A stretch of 12,772 nt of DNA from Planctomycetaceae bacterium (GTDB lineage: Bacteria > Planctomycetota > Planctomycetia > Pirellulales > Thermoguttaceae): NCBI GenBank assembly GCA_031282385.1, contig JAITDV010000155.1, positions 1 through 12,772 of the forward strand. The letters are read 5' to 3'. Under the pieces are notes generated by a model. The model made no database searches. It had not been told where the DNA came from and saw only the letters and a program-made list of their open reading frames with translations. The position numbers and the translations under genes are program-made. Below, in pieces: positions 7,059 to 12,772 of the stretch. Numbering within the stretch: the first letter of the stretch is position 1; each line of letters starts with the position of its first letter.

Positions 7059-7745
7059 ATGTATATGAACAAAATACTTTATTTTTTTAGTCAACTTCCT
7101 AGTCGTATTTATTGGAAAATAAAAAATACAATACTTCGATGGCGTGGTTGTGATTTTGCGGATTTTCGTGATCCCTCTTTTGGGTTTGAAATTGGTTATA
7201 CGTACAGACCTTCATCTGTTATAGAGTTTCGTAGGATAATGCGTAAGGTGGATCGGGAATTCTTGCCGTTTGAGCAGATGTCTTTTTTTGATGCGGGATT
7301 CGGTAAGGGGGCAACATTAATTGAAGCTATGAAAATTGGCATACCAGTAGTTGGCGGAGTTGAGCTTTCGGAGACCATGTTTGAAATTTGCCAAAAAAAC
7401 CTAAAAATTCTCGGCAGAGAAAGAGAAAGTACAAAACTATACCGGGGCAACGCCGCAACAATGACAGAACAACTTGATGACTTTAACTTGTTCTATTTTG
7501 CTAATCCGTTTCCTGAATCGGTTATGAAACAATATATCCAGAATATTATTGATTCTGCCAAACGTAAGCCGCGTAAGTTGATTATGGTTTATTATCATGC
7601 AACTTTGCATCATGTGCTTGAAGCTGCGGGTTTGCGGTTGTTGTATAGTTATCAGGTAAAGGTACTGTTCCGCCCGGAAGCAATCTCATTAAACAAAATC
7701 TACTGTTTGCCCGATGAAATGAACAATAGTACAGTCAAAAATTAA
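7059..7745 (+). CDS. Class I SAM-dependent methyltransferase
   Basis: A 228-residue cytoplasmic protein with a Rossmann-type SAM-binding core. Motif I is FFDAGFGKGATL (Asp78 to Gly84 in D-x-G-x-G-x-G form). The acidic residue after strand 2 is Glu102 in GGVELSETM. NAATM near 131-135 fits the adenine-binding loop, and FYFANPFPE (145-153) sits at motif IV with a core Asn-Pro-Phe. Residues 1-60 form a basic, aromatic N-terminal extension that may be amphipathic or define the substrate. It resembles small-molecule or sugar methyltransferases found in surface-glycan clusters, but the substrate cannot be read from sequence. The ATG start at 7059 has a second in-frame ATG two codons later, and neither has a Shine-Dalgarno site. 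Gaps of about 450 nt before and 680 nt after suggest its own promoter. Confidence 0.82.
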   Translation: MYMNKILYFFSQLPSRIYWKIKNTILRWRGCDFADFRDPSFGFEIGYTYRPSSVIEFRRIMRKVDREFLPFEQMSFFDAGFGKGATLIEAMKIGIPVVGGVELSETMFEICQKNLKILGRERESTKLYRGNAATMTEQLDDFNLFYFANPFPESVMKQYIQNIIDSAKRKPRKLIMVYYHATLHHVLEAAGLRLLYSYQVKVLFRPEAISLNKIYCLPDEMNNSTVKN

Positions 7746-7874
7746 ATGAATTATTGTAACGAAAAATAATTTGTGTAATGTCGTGTTGTAGTGTAAATTG
7801 AATAGCTTAATAATATGCGGATACTTATTGAAGTAGATGTTGTCAAATAAATCGGAAATGAGATAATTGGGCGC

Positions 7875-7980
7875 AGTATGCTGTTCGTATTGTAAATTGC
7901 GAGACTCAAAAGCGTAAGAGCTTGCTTTTCGATAAGTAAGCAAACGGAGGTAAACGAAATTTAAAGAGTGAACAGTTTAA
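7875..7980 (-). repeat. Dispersed 106-bp repeat, copy 7 (minus orientation)
   Basis: Read on the minus strand, the head is TTAAACTGTTCACTCTTTAA and the tail is ATACGAACAGCATAC. The central stem is TTGCTT (7922-7927) with AAGCAA (7938-7943) around TTCGATAAGT. The stretch 7746-7874 before it has no gene. The head end at 7980 directly abuts the MITE-like element that begins at 7981. Confidence 0.85.
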
Positions 7981-8174
7981 TAGACCTTTTCGCTAACCTG
8001 TAGGAGACCACTCCTGACCCCTCCGAAGGAGGGGAATAATTCCCCTCACTCGGAGGCGGATTCTTATTCTCCTCATTCGGAGGGGTTAGGGGTGGTCTCG
8101 GAGGAGTTAAAGGCGGTTTTTCGTTGTAGTTTTTTTGTTGCGTTGATGTATTTTTAGGTTAGAGAAAAGGTCTA
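7981..8174. mobile_element. MITE-like element with 19-bp terminal inverted repeats and flanking TA
   Basis: The left end, TAGACCTTTTCGCTAACCT (7981-7999), matches the reverse complement of the right end, AGGTTAGAGAAAAGGTCTA (8156-8174), at 18 of 19 positions. Pairing continues weakly outward to 7976 and 8179. TA borders each end, as expected for the TA target duplication of IS630/Tc1-mariner-type transposases. No transposase gene lies inside, so this would be a non-autonomous element mobilised in trans. It carries the C/G-rich inverted repeat at 8004-8099. The right interior (8100-8155) has no left counterpart, so the C/G-rich unit may have been inserted secondarily. Confidence 0.65.
8004..8099. 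repeat. C/G-rich long inverted repeat nested inside the MITE-like element
   Basis: The 24-nt arms at 8004-8027 (GAGACCACTCC... to CTCCGAA) and 8076-8099 (TTCGGAGGGG... to GGTCTC) pair at 22 positions. The left interior holds a second perfect hairpin, GAGGGGAAT (8029-8037) with ATTCCCCTC (8039-8047). CCCCTCCGAAGGAGGGG-type units are, from memory, widespread dispersed repeats in several phyla. Base composition is sharply different from the AT-rich surroundings. The transcript would form a strong cruciform-like structure that could stop or stabilise RNA between the methyltransferase and flippase genes. Confidence 0.75.
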
Positions 8175-8424
8175 ATAAAGTTGCTGTGAGAGTGAAGGAG
8201 TTTTTTTAGCGGATATAATTTATTACTTGTTAATCTTGAATTGCCGATTACTGGAACTGATTATTTGCTGCAAAATACGGCAAATCTTTCAGGACAAATC
8301 TGAAAATGTTGATTGGTTTGAAAGCAATAGTTATAAATTTATTGCCGTTTGTAAATAATCATCTAGGTAGAAAAAAAACAACAAATTAATTTGATCTTAA
8401 TTTATAATCTGTAATCAATAATTT
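8175..8424. other. Leader region of the flippase gene, no gene recognised
   Basis: This region must contain the flippase promoter unless transcription reads through from the MITE-like element. A TATAAT (8403-8408) lies close to the ATG at 8425, but no good -35 box sits at the right distance. GAAGGAG near 8193 is followed by no start codon. Nothing else is supported. Confidence 0.3.
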
Positions 8425-9969
8425 ATGTCAACAACTAACGAAGCGAAAACGCATATTAAACATCTGTTTAACGGCGTTGGACTGAACATGATCAATATTA
8501 GTATTGGTATTGTGGTTGGTTTGGTATTGACGCCTTTTTTTGTTAAGTCGTTGGGAACGCGGCATTATGGGATCAACGAGACAATTGCGATATTTGTTGG
8601 TTGTTTTATGCTTCTTGATTTAGGAATTGATTCTGCGGTTTCGCGATTTTTTACTTTGCATTATGCGAAGAAAGAAAAGGCGGAATGTCTTGAGATTTCC
8701 AATACTGCGTTTTTTCTTTTTTTGTTATTTGGTATTGTGGGGTCGGTTTGTATTATTTTGTTTGCTGTTGCGATTTATCTTATTTATCCTGACATGCAAG
8801 ACAGACTTCTTTTTTTTCATGTGTTGTTAATTAACGGTATTGCGTTTGGATTGACATTTTTGTCGAAGGTATTTGGCGGTGTTGTTAATGGAACGATGAA
8901 TCAACAATTAACGGGTATACGTGATGTATTTATTCGATTTTTTGGAGCGGTATTGACGTTTATTGTTGTTTATTGTGGGGGTCGGTTGTATGCGATTTCG
9001 TTTGTTAATTTCGGGATTGTAGTACTCAATTTATTTTGGACATATCGACTGGCAAAATATGTGTTTCCTGAATTTGTGATTTCGCGGTTGTTGTTCAAAG
9101 TGCATTGGCTTAGTAAATTATTTAGTTTTGCTTTTGCGACGTTTATTGTTTTTGTTGGTGATACGATAGCGAGTCGCGGCGGTATTTTTGTTATTGGTGC
9201 GATAATTTCGTTAGAGGCGGTTACACCGTTTATTGCAGTTAGTGTTAAACTTTGTGAGCTTTATTCTTCTTTAATGGCAACCATTAGCGGCGGTTGGTTA
9301 ATATCTTGGCTGACGTATTTGTATGCCAATAATGAGAAAAAACTGATCGATGAATCAATGAGATTAGCAGTTAAGGTTTGTACATATTCGGCGAGTTTTA
9401 TGTTTTTTGGACTTATAGTTTGGTCACGCGATTTTATTATGCGGTGGATGGGTGAGGAATTTCTTGTTGCGTATTTAAGTTTAGTGATTATGGCAACAGA
9501 ACATTGGATCGTGTTTTGTAATATGCCGAATACAAAATTTTTATTTGCGGTGGCAAAACATCGTGTTCTTGCGTATTGTAATCTTGTTGGGTCTATTATT
9601 CAGGTTGTATTGATGATAATTTTTGTCAAACTTGGCTGGGGAATAACGGGAGTTGCGTTGGGGTATCTTCTGGTGTCGATTCCGGTTCGCGGAATAATTA
9701 TACCAATTTATGTTTCAAGAATAAGGCAAACAAATTTCGTCAAATATTATTTGAGTATAATTTCTTATATTTTAACGGCAATGTTGGGATTTGTTATTCC
9801 TTTCTTAATTTCGCAACAACTGCTTGCTCCAAATTACAAATACCTTATGATAACAGGAATTCTAAGTGTAATTTGTTATTTCCCATTTGTATTCTTTTTC
9901 GGTTTCAATAAAACAGAAAAACAAAAAATTACAAATATAATTTTGTCATCATTAACAAAAAATAGTTGA
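8425..9969 (+). CDS. Wzx-like polysaccharide flippase (MOP superfamily)
   Basis: A 514-residue, very hydrophobic protein with about 12-14 membrane helices along its whole length, as in RfbX/Wzx and PST-type lipid-linked oligosaccharide translocases. The N-terminus has the family-typical pattern of a first helix, then LTPFFVKSLGTRHYGINE, then a second helix ending in LLDLGIDSAVSRF. Charged cytoplasmic loops such as YAKKEKAEC and the lysine-rich C-terminus (FGFNKTEKQK) follow the positive-inside rule. Such proteins flip undecaprenyl-linked glycan units across the inner membrane for polymerisation. No Wzy polymerase or glycosyltransferase is present here, so the glycan is unknown. The ATG is preceded by AT-rich sequence without a Shine-Dalgarno site. 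The DUF58 gene follows 74 nt later and is probably cotranscribed. Confidence 0.88.
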   Translation: MSTTNEAKTHIKHLFNGVGLNMINISIGIVVGLVLTPFFVKSLGTRHYGINETIAIFVGCFMLLDLGIDSAVSRFFTLHYAKKEKAECLEISNTAFFLFLLFGIVGSVCIILFAVAIYLIYPDMQDRLLFFHVLLINGIAFGLTFLSKVFGGVVNGTMNQQLTGIRDVFIRFFGAVLTFIVVYCGGRLYAISFVNFGIVVLNLFWTYRLAKYVFPEFVISRLLFKVHWLSKLFSFAFATFIVFVGDTIASRGGIFVIGAIISLEAVTPFIAVSVKLCELYSSLMATISGGWLISWLTYLYANNEKKLIDESMRLAVKVCTYSASFMFFGLIVWSRDFIMRWMGEEFLVAYLSLVIMATEHWIVFCNMPNTKFLFAVAKHRVLAYCNLVGSIIQVVLMIIFVKLGWGITGVALGYLLVSIPVRGIIIPIYVSRIRQTNFVKYYLSIISYILTAMLGFVIPFLISQQLLAPNYKYLMITGILSVICYFPFVFFFGFNKTEKQKITNIILSSLTKNS

Positions 9970-10043
9970 ATAATTATTTCAAATTTTGTGTGAGAGTCTG
10001 ATTAAGATGAATGCTTGTAAAAAATTTTACCTTTTTATTAAAA

Positions 10044-10937
10044 ATGACGCATGAGAAGTATCTTAAACCTGCGGTTATTCGGACAATAAAGCGGCTTGAT
10101 TTACGCGCTCAATTTATAATTCGTGGTTTTATGCATGGATTACATTCGAGTCCGTTGCATGGATTTTCAGTTGAGTTTAGCGAGCATCGTAAGTACACGC
10201 AAGGTGATGATCCGAATGATATTGATTGGCTTGTTTATGCTAAGACGGAAAAGTATTATGTCAAGAAATATGAGTCGGAGACAAATTTATTTGGTTATCT
10301 TGTTGTTGACACGAGTCGTTCGATGGGATATACGTATCGGCAGGAGATGACAAAATTTGAGTATTCGATTTGTGTGGCAGCTGCGCTTGCTTATTTGATG
10401 GTTCAGCAACAAGACCCGGTTGGTTTAGTTACGTTTGACAAGCGGATTATAAATTCAATCAAACCTAAAGCGAGTCGAAAACAACTTGGTGAGATTCTTT
10501 CGGTGTTATCGAATCTTAGTCCGGCGACGGAGACGGATATTTCGGCTTCGTTATTGCAGCTTGCGGCAATGTTGAGGCGGCAGAGTTTAGTGATGGTTTT
10601 TAGTGATTTGCTTGGTGATTTGGATAGTATTCTTTGGAGTTTGCATCGGTTGCGGCATTCGGGGCATGATGTGATTTTGTTTCATGTGTTGGATGAGGCG
10701 GAGGCAAATTTTCCGTTTCATGGACAAGTAGATTTCTTCGATCCTGAATCTGGTGAAAATATCCCTACGAATGCGGATGAAATAAGGGCAGACTATATAA
10801 CATCGATCAATGATTTTAGAAATCGTATTCAAAGTGATTGTGCGAAGAGCCGAATCGACTATGTGAAACTTGACACAAGCATTCAATTTGACAAAGCGTT
10901 AATTGAATATCTGACACGCCGTAGTGCTAGACGTTGA
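10044..10937 (+). CDS. DUF58 protein with an intact vWA-type MIDAS
   Basis: A 297-residue soluble protein. The N-terminal DUF58 block is clear: RAQFIIRGFMHGLHSSPLHG, EHRKYTQGDDPNDIDWLVYA, then KYYVKKYESETN. A von Willebrand A-like fold follows. Its metal-ion-dependent adhesion site appears complete: D89-T-S91-R-S93 in VVDTSRSMG, Thr164-Asp165 in TETDIS, and Asp188 in VFSDLLGD. DUF58 proteins normally act with MoxR-type AAA+ ATPases encoded next to them, in chaperone or cell-envelope systems. No MoxR gene is in this window, so the partner is distant. The frame is open to an ATG at 10011, but I chose the ATG at 10044 because MTHEKYLKP matches the usual beginning of the family. Neither start has a Shine-Dalgarno site. 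It lies 74 nt behind the flippase gene and ends before a large hairpin. Confidence 0.87.
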   Translation: MTHEKYLKPAVIRTIKRLDLRAQFIIRGFMHGLHSSPLHGFSVEFSEHRKYTQGDDPNDIDWLVYAKTEKYYVKKYESETNLFGYLVVDTSRSMGYTYRQEMTKFEYSICVAAALAYLMVQQQDPVGLVTFDKRIINSIKPKASRKQLGEILSVLSNLSPATETDISASLLQLAAMLRRQSLVMVFSDLLGDLDSILWSLHRLRHSGHDVILFHVLDEAEANFPFHGQVDFFDPESGENIPTNADEIRADYITSINDFRNRIQSDCAKSRIDYVKLDTSIQFDKALIEYLTRRSARR

Positions 10938-10942
10938 TATGC

Positions 10943-11009
10943 TATACCCTTTTTACATAAAAAAACCTTTTTCGTTACAAAAAAAGTTTTTTAAAGTAAA
11001 AAGAGTATA
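10943..11009. terminator. Long hairpin after the DUF58 gene, probable transcript end
   Basis: TATACCCTTTTTAC (10943-10956) pairs at 13 of 14 positions with GTAAAAAGAGTATA (10996-11009). The interior can pair further (AAAAACCTTTTT with AAAAAAAGTTTTT) around CGTTAC. It begins 6 nt after the DUF58 stop codon and lies between convergent genes, so a bidirectional terminator is the simplest reading. No U-tract follows the outer stem on the plus strand, although T-runs lie inside it. Confidence 0.5.
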
Positions 11010-11025
11010 TGTCTCCAACACGTAC

Positions 11026-11136
11026 TCAAGGGTGATCTATATCCCATATCGAAGTTGGCTTTCTTACTTGGTAATCTGTTAAACTTGTATCATATTGATC
11101 GAAAGATTTTTGTTTTGTCGTCAAAGCGTAATTCAT
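11026..11136 (-). CDS. Small protein of 36 residues, downstream partner of the propeller gene
   Basis: On the minus strand an ATG at 11136 opens a 36-codon frame ending in TGA at 11028-11026. The peptide begins MNYALTTKQKSF and ends SIWDIDHP. It is polar, with no signal peptide or membrane segment, and I recognise no family. Support comes from its start: AAGGA lies 6 nt upstream of the ATG, one of the best ribosome binding sites in the window. It begins 13 nt after the stop of the large propeller gene, so the two are probably cotranscribed and may be translationally coupled. It ends just before the long hairpin at 10943-11009. It could be a true small protein, a decayed C-terminal fragment or a chance ORF. 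The spacing and site favour the first. Confidence 0.5.
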   Translation of the reverse strand: MNYALTTKQKSFDQYDTSLTDYQVRKPTSIWDIDHP

Positions 11137-11142
11137 ATTATT

Positions 11143-11147
11143 TCCTT
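11143..11147 (-). promoter_or_regulatory. Shine-Dalgarno site of the 36-residue ORF
   Basis: The minus strand reads TAA (stop of the propeller gene), then AAAAGGAAATAAT, then ATG. AAGGA at 11147-11143 is 6 nt from the ATG. In a region where most genes lack such a site, this is the main evidence that the small ORF is translated. Confidence 0.5.
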
Positions 11148-11149
11148 TT

Positions 11150-12772
11150 TTATTTTTCGTACTGTTTTATTGCATTCCGTTGTTCTGGTACACGTCTCAA
11201 AAGTTCATCGTGAGCTTTTTTCATTATTGTTTTGAATTCACGCCGTTGTTCTTCGTCCCATTGGTTAAGCCGCCATTTTAACGAAAGGGACAATTGTTGT
11301 AATTCCCCCGCTTCGTCTATCTCTTTTGAAGCGGCGTAGTTTGCCGCAGCTTGATAAACGGCGATACGTCCGTTACGTTGTTTTTCAATGCCGCCGACAA
11401 AACCATATTTTTGATCGAGAGTATTCCAGATTTGTCCTAATTTTCGTCCAAGTCCGGTTGAATATTTTTCGGGCAACTTCGGAGGATCATAAGGTGTATT
11501 ACAAAGAATCGGTATGCCGAAATTCAATTTCTCTGGCAATGTAGGTTTACCATAAAGCCTGTCAATTGAAACAGACGACACTATTGTATTGAAACTATAA
11601 TTCCGATCTATCTTGACAAAATAATATCCGGGTCCTGTAACAACAAATTGCTTGTGAACGCCGCCCCAAAAATCACGTACTCTAAATTTTGTAAGAGGTC
11701 GATATTTTGAGACGTGTGATTCGGCTATTTTGGAATAATTTTGCCATTCAGAAAATTTGTATCGAGGCCATTCTTCCATCTTCCAATTTTGACGCGACTG
11801 ATATACCTCAATAAGATAATCCCGCATCCGATTGCTGCTAACATGTCCGTCTTTGTTAAAAAAATACATTCCAACACGATACGTTCCAGGCTCGCGTATC
11901 CGTAATAAATACCAAATATCAGGACCATCTAAACTCCAAGAATAAGCCTCGCCATGATCATCCCATTCTGCTTGACGACGATAACCATACCAAGGATTGT
12001 AAAGTGTTCTTGGATTGTCTGTTTTGATCCATTGAATCCAACGGCGGATTGCGTCATCTTCTTCTTTGAAATTCGGTCCTATAAATTCGTGAACGCTATA
12101 ATACTCTGTCGTAAAATAAATAGGATGATCAAACGGAGCAACTACTGCACAAAGTACCGCCCAATCCCTAAACGTACGCCCGATCCAATCACCTTGCGTT
12201 TTCCAATCTTCACCAAGATACGACGCATAAACTTTGGGTAACGGAGTTTTCAATCTCTCAAGTTTTTTCTGCATCAATTTTAATTCTTCTATTGTCGACG
12301 ACTTGATTTTTGAGGGCAATTTCGCAAAATCATTTTGCGCAACAGAAAATAATTTATCTTTATTAAATTTAGTTTTAAGCGGTTTTCGATCAACTAATTT
12401 ATACGGTTTAGTTGGTTTAATAATTCCGCCGCCGTAGAAACCAACTAGATAATCGCCTTCACTCAACATCAGAATTTTCGTTACAAAATTATCCGGTAAA
12501 TCCATTTTGGTAGAATACGCTTGACGTCCGGTTTTTTGATCGGCGATTACAAATCCGTTTTGTCTGGTGCCGATCCAAATTACGCCTTGCTCATCTTCCG
12601 AAATACAAGTCAAATAATCTTCGGGCAAAAGTTTATCCATTATTTCTTTTGGTGCTTGTTTAAAATCTTTCGGCGCGCCGCCGTAAAGTCCACGAACTTT
12701 ATCCGAGTAATCCTTGCCGCGCCAATACACAATTTTACTAAAGTCACTATTCGCTTTCACAAGTCCGGCACT
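11150..12772 (-). CDS. Large protein with propeller blade and planctomycete-type C-terminal module (5' end missing)
   Basis: The frame is open to the window edge, so this is the C-terminal 540 residues of a longer protein. A GTG at 12760 exists, but codons before it (Ser-Ala-Gly-Leu) continue the frame. Residues about 50-85 form a beta-propeller blade of the two-component-regulator type (CISEDEQGVIWIGTRQNGF), probably the last of several. A Lys-rich helical linker follows (about 125-180). Then comes a Trp/Tyr-rich module with LGEDWKTQGDWIGRTFRDWAVL, KTDNPRTLYNPWYGYRRQAEWDDHGEAY and YFFNKDGHVSSNRMRDYLIE, which I recall from large planctomycete proteins. The beta-rich part looks like an extracytoplasmic binding domain. 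A helical, charged C-terminus ends in QYEK. No membrane segment is visible in this part. Location and ligand are unknown. A 36-codon ORF follows 13 nt downstream. Confidence 0.7.
   Translation of the reverse strand, partial: SAGLVKANSDFSKIVYWRGKDYSDKVRGLYGGAPKDFKQAPKEIMDKLLPEDYLTCISEDEQGVIWIGTRQNGFVIADQKTGRQAYSTKMDLPDNFVTKILMLSEGDYLVGFYGGGIIKPTKPYKLVDRKPLKTKFNKDKLFSVAQNDFAKLPSKIKSSTIEELKLMQKKLERLKTPLPKVYASYLGEDWKTQGDWIGRTFRDWAVLCAVVAPFDHPIYFTTEYYSVHEFIGPNFKEEDDAIRRWIQWIKTDNPRTLYNPWYGYRRQAEWDDHGEAYSWSLDGPDIWYLLRIREPGTYRVGMYFFNKDGHVSSNRMRDYLIEVYQSRQNWKMEEWPRYKFSEWQNYSKIAESHVSKYRPLTKFRVRDFWGGVHKQFVVTGPGYYFVKIDRNYSFNTIVSSVSIDRLYGKPTLPEKLNFGIPILCNTPYDPPKLPEKYSTGLGRKLGQIWNTLDQKYGFVGGIEKQRNGRIAVYQAAANYAASKEIDEAGELQQLSLSLKWRLNQWDEEQRREFKTIMKKAHDELLRRVPEQRNAIKQYEK

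Noticed and set aside
7746..7800. AT-only hairpin after the methyltransferase gene as a terminator
   Set aside because: AATTATT and AATAATT can pair but the stem has no G-C pairs and no T-run after it; chance is likely in this background.
1934..7980. CRISPR array or phage-type att sites as the explanation for the repeats
   Set aside because: Copies are long, lie far apart in both orientations with genes between them, and have no uniform spacers or integrase nearby.
12758..12760. GTG at 12760 as the true start of the right-edge propeller protein
   Set aside because: The frame stays open to the end of the window and the product begins in the middle of a propeller, so the gene almost certainly starts beyond the edge.

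Overview
This is a 12.8 kb, AT-rich bacterial window with eight long genes, one probable short gene, and unusually repeat-filled intergenic gaps. The source is probably a low-GC Planctomycetota (PVC group) bacterium. Three things point there: most starts lack a Shine-Dalgarno site, the DUF58 protein has a typical N-terminal block, and the right-edge protein combines a propeller blade with a Trp-rich module that I associate from memory with planctomycete proteins. No marker gene is present, so the taxonomic call is only moderate.

Layout from the left. 1-302 shows no gene. Three minus-strand genes follow: a PAS-GAF-receiver signalling protein (303-1919) whose receiver has lost its phospho-acceptor Asp; a short-type isocitrate dehydrogenase (2422-3510); and an ABC-2 permease of the polysaccharide-export type (4225-5121). 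A divergent region at 5122-5333 holds a near-consensus sigma70 promoter that drives four plus-strand genes: an ATP-grasp ligase (5334-6611), a SAM-dependent methyltransferase (7059-7745), a Wzx-like flippase (8425-9969) and a DUF58/vWA protein (10044-10937). A large hairpin follows. On the minus strand at the right edge is the 3' part of a large propeller protein, followed 13 nt later by a 36-codon ORF with a strong ribosome binding site.

Functionally, the permease, ATP-grasp enzyme, methyltransferase and flippase look like parts of a cell-surface glycan locus. It is incomplete in this window: no glycosyltransferase, no Wzt-type ATPase and no Wzy polymerase. The isocitrate dehydrogenase and the signalling protein are probably unrelated neighbours.

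The most notable non-coding content is a dispersed repeat of about 106 bp. Seven copies, in both orientations, lie in four of the gaps between genes. Each has a conserved head, most have a tail that is an imperfect inverted copy of the head, and a central hairpin keeps its pairing while its bases change. One copy has become a near-perfect palindrome. Directly abutting another copy is a different MITE-like element (7981-8174) with 19-bp terminal inverted repeats and flanking TA, containing a C/G-rich inverted repeat.
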